From CAZOBJ01 sp964577825 (GTDB lineage: Bacteria; Planctomycetota; SZUA-567; JAFGNG01): a stretch of DNA of 25,171 nt. The stretch is taken from positions 1-25,171 of the forward strand of contig CAZOBJ010000042.1 in NCBI GenBank assembly GCA_964577825.1, in the 5' to 3' direction. The position numbers and the translations under genes are program-made. Shown piece by piece: positions 7,475 through 15,296 of this stretch (position 1 is the first letter of the stretch; each line of letters starts with the position of its first letter). Below the pieces are notes generated by a model, which saw only the letters and a program-made list of their open reading frames with translations, did not search any database and was not told the DNA's origin.

Positions 7475-8629
7475 ATGGGGGTGCGGTTCGTCGGCTTGCG
7501 GGTGTGGGAGGTGCGCATCCCCTTTCGCTTCTCGTACGTGCACGCACTCGCGGACCGGCGCGAGGCCGCGAGCCTGCTCCTGGCCGTGACCACGGACACG
7601 GGGCAGACCGGGTGGGGCGAGGCGGTGCCGCGCACCTACCTCACGGGCGAGACCCTGCACACCGCGCGCACGGACCTCACCAACCTGTGGTGGCCCGCCG
7701 TGCGCGAGATCGACGTGGACCGGTACGACGACCTGCTTGCGCGCCTTGAGCCCGTGTATGCGCGCGCGGACGAGGCGGGCCGCACCGCGGGGTACGCGGG
7801 CCTGGAGCTCGCGTGCGTGGACGCCGTGGGCCGCGTCCTGGGACGCCCCGCGCGGGCGGCGGTGCCCGCGTCCATGCGCGAGGCGGACGCGCGGCAGTCG
7901 CGCTTCGTGTACACCGGCCCGGTGGGGGGCGGCACGCTCGCGCGGGCCGTGCGATATGCGCGCGGGTTCCGGTGGCTCGGGTATCGAGAGGTCAAGCTCA
8001 AGCTCGGCGGCCCGGACGACGTGGAGCGCGTGCGCGCGGTGCGTGCCGCGCTCGGTCCGCGCGTGGACCTGCGCGTGGACGTGAACGGCGCGTGGGACGT
8101 CGCCACCGCATTGGCGCGTGCCGAAGCCCTGCGCGCGGCCGAGATCTCCAGCGTCGAGCAGCCGGTGGCCGCGTCCGACCTGCACGGTCTGGCCCGAGTG
8201 CGCCGCGAGAGCGGCGTGCCCGTGATGGCCGACGAGAGCCTGTGTACGCGTGCGCATGCGCGAGCCCTGGTGCAGGCGGGCGCATGCGACCTTTTCAATG
8301 TGCGCCTGGCCAAGGGCGGGGGCTACAGCGGGGCGCTGGCCATGCTCCGGGCCGCGCGCGAGGCGGGGCTCGCGTGCCAGCTCGGCGCGCTCGTGGGCGA
8401 GACCGCGGTGCTGGACGCGGCCGCCGAGGAGTTCCTGGCAGCGGTCGGGCCTCAGCGCCATCACGAGACCTCGTTCCCGCGGGTGCTGTTGCGCAGCAGC
8501 CCGGCGCGCGGGGCGCGGCTGCCGCGTCTGGGGGGACGGCTGTCCGTGCGCCCGGCTCGGCCCGGGTTCGGTGTGCGCGTGGATGAGCGCGCGCTCGCGC
8601 GCGTGGCCCAGGGCCACTGGACGGCCTGA
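7475..8629 (+). CDS. enolase-superfamily enzyme, muconate-lactonizing/dipeptide-epimerase subgroup
   Basis: A 384-residue Mg2+-dependent enzyme that abstracts an alpha-proton from a carboxylate. The full MLE-subgroup set is visible: KLK motif with Lys174/Lys176 (REVKLKLGG), metal ligands Asp202 (VDVNGAW), Glu228 (SVEQP) and Asp253 (MADES), and the second acid/base Lys280 (NVRLAKGGG). The N-terminal capping domain carries WGEAVPR and TYLTGET. These residues fit muconate cycloisomerase, o-succinylbenzoate synthase, N-succinylamino acid racemase or L-Ala-D/L-Glu epimerase. Specificity cannot be assigned from motifs, and no menaquinone or catechol genes adjoin. ATG 7475 has GGAG 7 nt upstream and lies 35 nt after the hydrolase-reductase fusion, so the two are probably co-transcribed and may act on one carboxylate pathway. 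Confidence 0.87.
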   Translation: MGVRFVGLRVWEVRIPFRFSYVHALADRREAASLLLAVTTDTGQTGWGEAVPRTYLTGETLHTARTDLTNLWWPAVREIDVDRYDDLLARLEPVYARADEAGRTAGYAGLELACVDAVGRVLGRPARAAVPASMREADARQSRFVYTGPVGGGTLARAVRYARGFRWLGYREVKLKLGGPDDVERVRAVRAALGPRVDLRVDVNGAWDVATALARAEALRAAEISSVEQPVAASDLHGLARVRRESGVPVMADESLCTRAHARALVQAGACDLFNVRLAKGGGYSGALAMLRAAREAGLACQLGALVGETAVLDAAAEEFLAAVGPQRHHETSFPRVLLRSSPARGARLPRLGGRLSVRPARPGFGVRVDERALARVAQGHWTA

Positions 8630-8803
8630 GCCAACGGAGCAATCGGTCCATGCCTAAACCGCGTGTGCCTCCGGCACGATGCCTTGCGCCGTCTATCCCC
8701 GAGGGAGGGAAGTGGTGAGGGAAGCGGCTGCCTTCGGAGCGCGTTGTGGACGTCCCCCGCCCCAGCCCCCTGCCAAGGGGAGAAGGAGTAAGCGCGACCG
8801 GGA
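8630..8803. other. intergenic region between convergent genes with a possible dispersed repeat
   Basis: There is no credible gene here. A small hairpin, CGTGCC-TCC-GGCACG, lies near 8663-8677. From about 8694 to 8790 the sequence is unlike its coding neighbours, with purine-rich GAGGGAGGGAAGTGGTGAGG and then CCCCAGCCCCCTGCCAAGG followed by GGAGAAGGAG. This resembles the CCCCTTGGCAGGGGGC-type intergenic repeats scattered through many GC-rich genomes. Only one copy is in this window, so repeat status is unproven. Confidence 0.35.
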
Positions 8804-9343
8804 CTACCGCTCGATGCCGCGCCGCGCGCGGACGCCCGCGTCGAAGTAGTGGCGTACGCACCGCATGTCGGTCACCAGGTCCGCACGGCCCAGGAGCGCC
8901 TCAGGCGCGTTGCGGCCGGTGAACACGAGCTCCATCCCGTCCGGCTTGGCCTCCACCAGGGCCACGAGGTCGCGAGCGCGCAGAAGACCCAGGTGCGCGG
9001 CCATGTTGATCTCGTCCAGGATCACGAGCCGGTACGCCTCCGCGCGCAGCACCGCGCGTACCTCTCGGAGCCCCTGGCGCGCGGCCGCCACGTCCTCGGG
9101 GCGGGGCGTGCCGCGCACGAACCGGCCCGTGCCGTATTGGCGCAGCGTGATCCGGTCCGCGAACCGCGCGAGCGCGTCGACCTCGCTGCTCGGGCCCGCC
9201 TTGAGCCACTGGGCCAGAAAGACTCGCAGGCCCGCACCCGCGGCGCGCAACGCCAGACCCAGGGCCGCGGTGGTCTTGCCCTTGCCTTCGCCCGTGTACA
9301 CGTGCACGTATCCGCGCGGCCAGTACGCATTCTCAGGCGACAT
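8804..9343 (-). CDS. cobO: cob(I)yrinic acid a,c-diamide / corrinoid adenosyltransferase (CobO/BtuR type)
   Basis: Transfers the 5'-deoxyadenosyl group of ATP to cob(I)alamin or a precursor to make adenosylcobalamin. The 179-residue length and features match CobO/BtuR/CobA: RGYVHVYTGEGKGKTTAA (10-27) with the P-loop GEGKGKTT, FLAQWLKAG, RLVILDEINMA with the Walker B-like acid pair, ELVFTGRNAP, and a C-terminal DLVTDMRCVRHYFDAGVRAR. PduO- and EutT-type enzymes have different folds and are excluded. ATG 9343 is preceded by AGGAGG at ideal spacing. It lies 45 nt downstream of the uncharacterised gene at 9389-10504 and may be co-transcribed with it. No other cobalamin biosynthesis gene is in the window, so it may serve salvage for B12-dependent enzymes elsewhere. 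Confidence 0.93.
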   Translation of the reverse strand: MSPENAYWPRGYVHVYTGEGKGKTTAALGLALRAAGAGLRVFLAQWLKAGPSSEVDALARFADRITLRQYGTGRFVRGTPRPEDVAAARQGLREVRAVLRAEAYRLVILDEINMAAHLGLLRARDLVALVEAKPDGMELVFTGRNAPEALLGRADLVTDMRCVRHYFDAGVRARRGIER

Positions 9344-9388
9344 GACGCGAACCTCCTGCTCCGCGCCGCACCGCGCGGCCGCGCGGCC

Positions 9389-10504
9389 TCAGCCGAGCAG
9401 CCGCTCGACCTCCTCCATGGTGAGCGCATGGCCCACGAGCGCCTGGCTGCCGTCGGGTTGGCTCTGCTGCCAGGTGGCGTACACCGCCTCGCCGGTGGCG
9501 AGCGTGGACACGTACCGGCTGCACCCGGTCCCGTGCGGAGAGACGAAGAGCGGCGCATCCATGCTCAGGCGCGCCATGCGCGGGAACGCCTCCGTATAGC
9601 CCCAGGCGAGCCCGCCGATCTCCTCGCACGAGTACCCCCGGGCGCGGCGCTTGGCGCGGGGGTTCTGTTCCTGGGCGCGCACACACTCGGCCCCGTCGTA
9701 GAAGTACAGGCACACCTCCGGTAGGTCCCGCAGCACGCCCACGCGAGGCAGGCGCAGCCGGTCGGTGATCCGGGTCACGGCCACGTCCCACGCGGGCCCG
9801 CGGCCCAGCACGGTCTCGTCGGTGCCGCGCCACGGATCGGCCGGGCCCTCGCGCAGCGCGAGGCCGGTGTTCGAGCTCGCCCAGGTGTACGGCTGCGAAC
9901 AGTACAACAGCGCCTCCTTCCCGTCCGCAAGGCCCACGAACACAGGGTCTTTGAGGTGCAGGGATGCGGGCGCATCAGACGCGAGCGCGGTGCGCGCCTC
10001 GGTCTTGGGCAAGCCGTCGAGGCTCTGCGCTCGGAGCACGTCGATCGACCACACCCCGGTGTCCGGCTTCTGGAACTCGCGTACGGGCTCGGGGTAGGGC
10101 CGGTCCTTTTCCGAGGACACGAACAGCTCCAGGCCGCGGTCCGCGGGGTGCAGGTGTGCGCCCTCGATGCTCAGCACCCGGCCCAGGTCCGTGGCGAGAT
10201 CCTGCTTGGCGAAGCTCGCGATCTTGTCATACGGCCCGGTGAACCGCTCCGCTGCGAGAATCGCGAGCTCCAGGCCGCGCGCGCCCGCCGCGAGCCCGGT
10301 GCGCGAGTCCCCGGCGTTGCGGTACCGGCCCACGAGCACGAAGTCGCTGCCGTGCTGAATCAGGTTCCCGCCGCCGAACCAGTGTCCCGGGCTCGCCTCC
10401 TGCGGCGGGATGAGCACGCGGGCGGCCTGTTGATCCACGAGGCGCAGGGCAAGGGCCCGCAGCCGGTCGCCCACGGCCTCTGGCAAGTCGGGTCGGTCGG
10501 TCAT
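9389..10504 (-). CDS. uncharacterised protein, possibly beta-propeller glycosidase-like
   Basis: I do not recognise this 371-residue protein with certainty. ATG 10504 is preceded by GGAG at a slightly long spacing. The longer frame from 10636 adds an Arg-rich stretch that looks like out-of-gene sequence and would overlap the likely promoter. No signal peptide or membrane segment is visible. Aromatic/glycine-rich strands recur: HWFGGGNLIQHGSDFVLVGRY near the N-terminus, RGLELAILA, GRVLSIEGAHLH, ELFVSSEKDRPYP, WSIDVLRA, KEALLYCSQPYTWAS and PLFVSPHGTGCSRYVS. The 'GGGNLI..G..FVLVGRYRN' and 'ELFVSSE' elements recall five-bladed propeller glycosidases or sialidase-like proteins, but no catalytic carboxylates can be assigned. 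It is followed 45 nt later by the corrinoid adenosyltransferase. Nearby sulfatases make a carbohydrate role plausible but unproven. Confidence 0.6.
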   Translation of the reverse strand: MTDRPDLPEAVGDRLRALALRLVDQQAARVLIPPQEASPGHWFGGGNLIQHGSDFVLVGRYRNAGDSRTGLAAGARGLELAILAAERFTGPYDKIASFAKQDLATDLGRVLSIEGAHLHPADRGLELFVSSEKDRPYPEPVREFQKPDTGVWSIDVLRAQSLDGLPKTEARTALASDAPASLHLKDPVFVGLADGKEALLYCSQPYTWASSNTGLALREGPADPWRGTDETVLGRGPAWDVAVTRITDRLRLPRVGVLRDLPEVCLYFYDGAECVRAQEQNPRAKRRARGYSCEEIGGLAWGYTEAFPRMARLSMDAPLFVSPHGTGCSRYVSTLATGEAVYATWQQSQPDGSQALVGHALTMEEVERLLG

Positions 10505-10575
10505 GGCGCTCGTCTCCGTGTCGCGCCTGCGGGCCCCCGTGCTTGCCAAACGAAGCAGGCGCCTCGTCCGCCTGC

Positions 10576-10604
10576 ATCCTACCGCGCGCGCGCCGGCGCG
10601 TCCA
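10576..10604 (-). promoter_or_regulatory. putative promoter for the 10504-8804 gene pair
   Basis: On the minus strand TGGACG (plus 10599-10604), a 17-bp spacer and TAGGAT (10576-10581) lie about 70 bp upstream of ATG 10504. Both boxes match consensus at 4/6 positions, so support is modest. Confidence 0.35.
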
Positions 10605-10649
10605 CCGGTTTCGCTGGGCCGGGTCCATGAGGGCACGCTGAGAAATCGC

Positions 10650-10679
10650 TTGCGCGCAAACCTTGGTCAAGGGTAAAAT
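10650..10679 (+). promoter_or_regulatory. putative sigma70-type promoter for the lipoprotein gene
   Basis: TTGCGC (10650-10655) and TAAAAT (10674-10679), separated by 18 bp, lie about 80 bp upstream of ATG 10761 in a locally AT-richer patch of an otherwise GC-rich intergenic region. Confidence 0.45.
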
Positions 10680-10760
10680 TCGGGTTCGTTGACTTGGCAT
10701 GGGCCCGCGCCGCGGTCGGTGGGCGGCGCGCGGAGCGCGGGCGACTCGGAGGAGCATCGC

Positions 10761-11384
10761 ATGCAACGTTGCCGTTCGCTTACCGGCCTGCGTCATTGGC
10801 TCGTCAGCGTAGGAGGCTGGTTGATTGCCGGGGCCGTCGCCGTGACGCTCGCGACTGCCGGATGTGCACCGCAGCAGCAGGGCCCCGCCCCGCAGGCCGC
10901 GGAGCCCGAACAAGAGGCCGCTGCACCAGAAGGAGCGCCCGAGGTGGCCGCCGCGCCGCAGGGACGCCTTTCCGATCTTGTCGTTGACCTGACCGGGTAC
11001 GACCTCGCCGAGGCGCGGGCCGCCAAACAGGCCCTGGTCGCCGCGGGCGAGCCCGGCGCGCGGGCCGCCCTGCCCGTGGCCCTGGACAGGGGCGAAGAGA
11101 TCGAGAACCGGGAGCTCGCCATCGTGGCGGTGAGCGAAGCGGGCAGCCCACAGACGGTGGCCGAGCTCGTGCCGCTTCTCAACGACCCCAGCGAGTCCGT
11201 GCGCTATCGCGCGATGATCGCGCTGCGCAATGCGTTCGGGCAGAGCTTCGGGTATCACTACCAGATGATCGAGTCGAGCCGCAAGGCCGTGATGGAGCAG
11301 TGGCGCGAGTTCCTGGCCGGCCAGGGACGCGGCTTGACCAAGGCCACGGAAGGGCAGGAAGCTCCAGCCGGCGAGGCCGAGTGA
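10761..11384 (+). CDS. HEAT-like repeat lipoprotein
   Basis: A 207-residue predicted lipoprotein. The N-terminus has a long signal peptide (basic, then VGGWLIAGAVAVTLATAGC) with lipobox-type TAGC and the lipidated Cys35. A Pro/Gln/Glu/Ala-rich tether (about 36-68) follows. The mature region (about 72-185) is helical, with HEAT/armadillo-like features: AEARAAKQALVAAGEPGARA, ELAIVAVSEAGSPQTVAELV and PLLNDPSESVRYRAMIALRN, the last being a typical HEAT unit. Such proteins often bind other proteins at the envelope; the partner here is unknown. ATG 10761 has GGAGGAG 8 nt upstream. It has its own promoter-like sequence and an excellent terminator, so it looks monocistronic. There is no enzyme motif. 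Confidence 0.8.
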   Translation: MQRCRSLTGLRHWLVSVGGWLIAGAVAVTLATAGCAPQQQGPAPQAAEPEQEAAAPEGAPEVAAAPQGRLSDLVVDLTGYDLAEARAAKQALVAAGEPGARAALPVALDRGEEIENRELAIVAVSEAGSPQTVAELVPLLNDPSESVRYRAMIALRNAFGQSFGYHYQMIESSRKAVMEQWREFLAGQGRGLTKATEGQEAPAGEAE

Positions 11385-11419
11385 TTCGCCGGTGCGTTCC
11401 ATGATACGCGGTACACGTC

Positions 11420-11445
11420 GGGCGCCGGTTTCCGGCGCCCGTTTT
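11420..11445 (+). terminator. rho-independent terminator after the lipoprotein gene
   Basis: A 9-bp perfect stem GGGCGCCGG / CCGGCGCCC with a TTT loop is followed by GTTTT, 36 bp after the lipoprotein stop. Stem, tight loop and T-run make this the clearest intrinsic terminator in the window. Confidence 0.9.
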
Positions 11446-11485
11446 GTCTGGATGCCACGTGCCCGCGTGCTCGCCGGGCTGTGCG

Positions 11486-11515
11486 TTGACAGGACCGCCG
11501 CGCCGCTCCTATAAG
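11486..11515 (+). promoter_or_regulatory. strong sigma70-type promoter for the sulfatase pair
   Basis: A perfect TTGACA (11486-11491), 18-bp spacer and TATAAG (11510-11515) lie 75 bp upstream of the first sulfatase ATG and 41 bp after the preceding terminator. Five of six -10 bases match consensus. Confidence 0.7.
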
Positions 11516-11589
11516 GGACCGCTCGCGCGTTGCGCGCGGAGTTGCAAGAGGTCTCGCCGCACCGCGCGGGTCATCGAAAGGAGGGCGTC

Positions 11590-13056
11590 ATGGACCGGCC
11601 GAACATCCTCATCTTCATGACCGACCACCAGCGCGGGGACACCGTGCTCCCGGAGCACGGGGCCAAGACGTCGAACCTGGACCGCCTGGTGCGCGAGGGC
11701 GTGGCGTTCACGAACGCATTTTGCCCGTCCCCGCACTGCTGCCCGGCCCGGGCCACGTTCATGAGCGGGCTGTACCCCAGCCGTCACGGGGTCTGGAACA
11801 ACGTGGCCAACGCCCAGGCCCTCAGCCGTGGGCCCCGGCCCGGGGTGCGGCTGTGGAGCGAGGACCTGGCGCAGGCCGGATACGCGCTCCATTACTCGGG
11901 CAAGTGGCACGTGTCCGCGGACGAAGGCCCGGCCGAGCGCGGATGGACCGAGCGGTTCGTGCACGCCGGCCCGCGCGCACCGGCGCCGGAAGCGGCCTGG
12001 GACGGGTACCGCAAGCTCGCCCAAAGCCTGCGCGACGGCACGGCGGAGGGCGCGCAGGGCGGCGAGCGCGAGGAGGGCGAGATCGTCCGGCCCGGGTACC
12101 CAGCCTACCGGCTCTATGGCGAGCGCCCGTACCACCGCGAGACCGAGGAGCCGGTGGTCCACGGCCTGGAGGCGCTCGACGACGTGGCCAAGGGCGCCGA
12201 CCCCTGGTGCGTGTACGTGGGCACATCGGGCCCGCACGACCCGTACCGCGTGCCGCAGCGGTTCATCGACCTGTACCGTCCCGAGGACGTGCCCCTGCCC
12301 GCGAGCTACGCGGACGAGATGGCGGACAAGCCGCGCATCTACCGCCGCATGCGCGAGCAGATCTGGGGCCAGCTCTCCGAGCGGGAGGTGCGCGAAGGCG
12401 TGCGCCACTTCTGGGCGTACTGCTCGTACCTTGACGACCTGTTCGGCCGGCTGCTGGACCGGCTGGATGCGCTGGGCCAGGCCGAGAACACCCTGGTCCT
12501 CTACTGCTCCGACCACGGCGACTACTGCGGTGACCACGGCCTGTTCTGCAAGGGAATCCCCTGCTTCCGCGGCGCGTACCACGTGCCCGCCGTGGTGCGC
12601 TGGCCTGCGGGCGCGGGGCCCGCGGACCGCCGCGAAGACGCGTTCGTGAGCTTGGCCGACTGGGCGCCTACGTTTCTGGAGCTTGCGGGCGTGCGGGCCC
12701 AGCGCGCGTTCACGGGCGCAAGCCTCGCGCCCCTGCTGCGCGGCGAGACGCCGCCCGCCTGGCGCGACGAGATCCACACCCAGTGCAACGGGGTGGAGCT
12801 CTACTACACCCAGCGGTCGGTCATGACGCGCGCGCACAAGTACGTGTTCAACGGGTTCGACGACGACGAGCTTTACGACCTGGCCGAGGATCCCGACGAA
12901 CTGGTCAATCGCGCGGCCGACCCGGCCTATGCCGAGGTGAAGCGCGGCCTGTGCCGGCGCATGTGGCGGTTCGCGTACGAGCAGGGCGACACCGCCATCA
13001 GTAGCTACATCACCGTGGGCCTGGCCCCGTGGGGTCCGGCCGAAGCCTTCCGCTGA
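11590..13056 (+). CDS. type I formylglycine-dependent sulfatase (first of two)
   Basis: Hydrolyses sulfate esters using Ca2+ and a cysteine- or serine-derived formylglycine. The 488-residue protein starts PNILIFMTDHQRGD, with the Asp metal ligands. It has the maturation motif CCPAR (C50-x-P-x-R54), so Cys50 should become formylglycine. It then shows SGKWHVS, TSGPHDPY and the C-terminal metal-site segment YCSDHGDYCGDHGLFCKG. This resembles choline-sulfatase/arylsulfatase-like enzymes acting on sugars or small sulfated organics; the substrate cannot be assigned. ATG 11590 follows AAAGGAGGG. No signal peptide is visible, so the enzyme is probably cytoplasmic and acts on imported substrates. A second sulfatase starts 67 nt downstream. 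No formylglycine-generating enzyme or anSME lies in the window. Confidence 0.92.
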   Translation: MDRPNILIFMTDHQRGDTVLPEHGAKTSNLDRLVREGVAFTNAFCPSPHCCPARATFMSGLYPSRHGVWNNVANAQALSRGPRPGVRLWSEDLAQAGYALHYSGKWHVSADEGPAERGWTERFVHAGPRAPAPEAAWDGYRKLAQSLRDGTAEGAQGGEREEGEIVRPGYPAYRLYGERPYHRETEEPVVHGLEALDDVAKGADPWCVYVGTSGPHDPYRVPQRFIDLYRPEDVPLPASYADEMADKPRIYRRMREQIWGQLSEREVREGVRHFWAYCSYLDDLFGRLLDRLDALGQAENTLVLYCSDHGDYCGDHGLFCKGIPCFRGAYHVPAVVRWPAGAGPADRREDAFVSLADWAPTFLELAGVRAQRAFTGASLAPLLRGETPPAWRDEIHTQCNGVELYYTQRSVMTRAHKYVFNGFDDDELYDLAEDPDELVNRAADPAYAEVKRGLCRRMWRFAYEQGDTAISSYITVGLAPWGPAEAFR

Positions 13057-13123
13057 CGCGGCCCTGCGGAGCGACGCCGCTTCGCGCCCGCCCGGTGAGA
13101 GACGGCACCGAAAGAGAGGACGC

Positions 13124-14539
13124 ATGCCCGACCGGCCGAACCTGGTGTTGATCCTCTCCGACCAGCTTTCTTGGGGCGCCCTGGGCGCGTACGGCAACGC
13201 GTGCGCGCGCACGCCCCACCTGGACGCCCTCGCGGGCCGGGGCGTGCGGTTCGAGCGCGCGTACACGACCTGCCCCCTGTGTCAGCCCGCGCGCGCGGCG
13301 CTGTGGACCGGGCGGTTTCCGCATCAGACCGGGGTGCTCTCCAACGCCGAGCCCCCGCCCGTGCCCTGGTCCCTGCCCGGACTCGGTGAGCTCTTGACCC
13401 AAGCCGGGTACCGGGCCGTGCACGTGGGCAAGACCCATGACGCGGGCACGCTGCGCGGATTCGAGGTCGCGCCCTCCGAGGAGGAGCGCGACGTGCCCGC
13501 CGAGGGCCCGTGGCTCGTGGACTACGATACGCGGCGCGATGCGGCCGCGCTCGCCCGAGCCGAGGACATGCTGCACACCCACGGCGCGGGGCCGTTCTGC
13601 CTGGTCGCGGACTTTCGCAATCCGCACAACATCTGCAAGTGGGTGGGCGCGCACAAGGGCCCGCACGCGAACGAGCCCGTGCCCGGGCCGCTGCCCCCGC
13701 TGCCGGACAACTTCGAGACCGCGGACCTGGCCGCGCGGCCCCTGCCCGTGCAGTACATCTGCTGCACGCACATCCGCCAGTCCCAGACCGCGGGCTGGAC
13801 CCCGGAGAACTTCCGCCACTACGTGGCTGCGTACAATCACTACACCGAACGCATGGACCGGTGCGCGGGCCGGGTGCTCGACGCGCTTGCAGAGCGCTCG
13901 GACGCGGACCGCACGCTGGTCGTGTTCGTAGGCGACCACGGCGACGGCATGGCCGCCCACGGCATGGTGACCAAGCAAGTGAGCCTGTACGAGGAGACGA
14001 CGCGCGTGCCCCTTATCTTCGCGGGCCCGGGCGTGTCCGGACGGGGGCGCGCATGTGCGCAGCCCCTGGTCTCGCACCTCGATCTTCTGCCCACACTGTG
14101 CGAGGCGGCCGGTATCGACCCGCCGCCCGGGCTGTGGGGCCGAAGCCTTGCGCCGTGGCTCGCAGGCCGCCAACAGGGTACGCCCCATCCCTATGTGGCG
14201 GCGGAATGGCACACCGAGTGGGGCCATACCGCGAGCCCGGGCCGCATGGTGCGCACGGATCGGTACAAGTACATCCGCTACCGGGAGGCCGACGGCGAGG
14301 AGCTCTACGACCTGCGGGCCGACCCGGGCGAGACCCGTACGCTCGCGGCCGATCCGGCCCATGCCGAGGCGCTCGAGGCGCACCGACGGCTGCTCCACGA
14401 CCACCTCGCGAAGACCGCCGACCCCTTCGATCACCTCGGGTGGAAGGCCGACGCCCGCTGGCGCAGCCATCCGGTCGGCTATCGCTATCACGAGGGACCG
14501 GCAGCGCCCGAGGCGGCCGAGAAGGCGCAGTCGACCTAA
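13124..14539 (+). CDS. type I formylglycine-dependent sulfatase (second of two)
   Basis: A 471-residue paralogue of the preceding gene. Visible motifs are PNLVLILSDQLSWGALGAYG at the N-terminus with Asp13, the maturation site CQPAR (C53-x-P-x-R57), VGKTHDAG where the usual GKWH lies, DFRNPHN, FVGDHGDGMAAHGMVTKQ, and a C-terminal ELYDLRADPGETR typical of sulfatases. The GKW-to-GKT change and the different insert around 150-230 suggest a substrate different from the first copy. ATG 13124 has GAGAGGA upstream. No signal peptide is visible, so a cytoplasmic location is likely. It is probably co-transcribed with 11590-13056. Its stop codon TAA overlaps the TAG of the convergent RNA ligase-family gene by 2 bp. 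Related phosphonate/phosphatase superfamily members lack the CxPxR site, so sulfatase is favoured. Confidence 0.91.
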   Translation: MPDRPNLVLILSDQLSWGALGAYGNACARTPHLDALAGRGVRFERAYTTCPLCQPARAALWTGRFPHQTGVLSNAEPPPVPWSLPGLGELLTQAGYRAVHVGKTHDAGTLRGFEVAPSEEERDVPAEGPWLVDYDTRRDAAALARAEDMLHTHGAGPFCLVADFRNPHNICKWVGAHKGPHANEPVPGPLPPLPDNFETADLAARPLPVQYICCTHIRQSQTAGWTPENFRHYVAAYNHYTERMDRCAGRVLDALAERSDADRTLVVFVGDHGDGMAAHGMVTKQVSLYEETTRVPLIFAGPGVSGRGRACAQPLVSHLDLLPTLCEAAGIDPPPGLWGRSLAPWLAGRQQGTPHPYVAAEWHTEWGHTASPGRMVRTDRYKYIRYREADGEELYDLRADPGETRTLAADPAHAEALEAHRRLLHDHLAKTADPFDHLGWKADARWRSHPVGYRYHEGPAAPEAAEKAQST

Positions 14540-15141
14540 GGCCCGGCCGAGCGGGTGGGCGCGGCTTTACTCGGGGGCCCCAGGCGCACCCGCCGATCCA
14601 CGCGGAACACGTCGTCCGGCGGGTCCTCGCGCCACAACAGGCTGACCGCATCCACAGTGAAGCGTATCGGCTGCCAATGCGCGCGCAAGACGCGTCGCAG
14701 GTCCGCGGCCTCCGCTCGGCCCCGGGCCTGGCCCACGCTCAGGTGCGGGCGGAACTCGTCGCTCATCCGCCCGTCGTGCGCGCACTCGGGCAGGGCTTCG
14801 CGCAGGGCGCGCTGGAGCGCCACGACCGGCTCGCGGGGCACGGGATCGAGCCACAGGGTACAGCGTCCGCTGCGATGCTCGAACAGGCCGAAGTCCCGCA
14901 GCGCCACCTCAAAGGGCGCGGTCCGGCTGCACACGAGGGCCAGGCGCTCGGCTGCGCGGGCGAGCTCCGTAGGCGTCACAAAGGGGTACAGGAGCGTGAT
15001 GTGGGGCATCCACCGCCGGACCTGGCGGTCGTGCCGGGTGCGGATCGCCTGGATCGGCCCCCACACGCGCTGCGCAGGCACCAGGACCGCCGCGGTCTTG
15101 TGCGTGGCCTCCACGGTGCGGCGCACGCGGGCCTGAGTCAT
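14536..15141 (-). CDS. 2'-5' RNA ligase / 2H phosphoesterase family protein
   Basis: A 201-residue member of the two-histidine phosphoesterase superfamily (LigT/ThpR and relatives), which in different members ligates or hydrolyses 2'-5' RNA bonds or opens cyclic phosphates. Both active-site HxT/S motifs are present: His47-Ile-Thr49 in MPHITLLYPF and His133-Leu-Ser135 in FRPHLSVGQ. The two-lobed arrangement with about 85 residues between motifs is as expected. ATG 15141 is preceded by GGAGGAGG; the longer frame from 15213 lacks this and adds 24 residues of unlikely leader. It is convergent with the second sulfatase, with overlapping stop codons, so it is not part of that operon. The C-terminal tail is Pro/Lys/Arg-rich. 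It is a housekeeping or RNA-repair type gene with no visible functional link to its neighbours. Confidence 0.85.
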   Translation of the reverse strand: MTQARVRRTVEATHKTAAVLVPAQRVWGPIQAIRTRHDRQVRRWMPHITLLYPFVTPTELARAAERLALVCSRTAPFEVALRDFGLFEHRSGRCTLWLDPVPREPVVALQRALREALPECAHDGRMSDEFRPHLSVGQARGRAEAADLRRVLRAHWQPIRFTVDAVSLLWREDPPDDVFRVDRRVRLGPPSKAAPTRSAGP

Positions 15142-15227
15142 GGGACCGGCCTCCTCCAAGCACTGTACTCCGTATCGCGCGAGTCGCCACCGATTCTCCA
15201 TGGTTAGCGGCATCGCGCGGAAACCGC

Positions 15228-15255
15228 TTGCCCCCTAGCAAACCGTGTGCACAAT
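15228..15255 (+). promoter_or_regulatory. weak putative promoter for the FAH-family gene
   Basis: TTGCCC (15228-15233) and CACAAT (15250-15255), spaced 16 bp, lie about 40 bp upstream of the GTG start at 15297, inside an 155-bp divergent intergenic gap. Each box matches consensus at 4/6 positions. Confidence 0.3.
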
Positions 15256-15296
15256 GGCCGCGCGAAACCGGCTGTAAGGGAGAAGGAGAGCGGATC

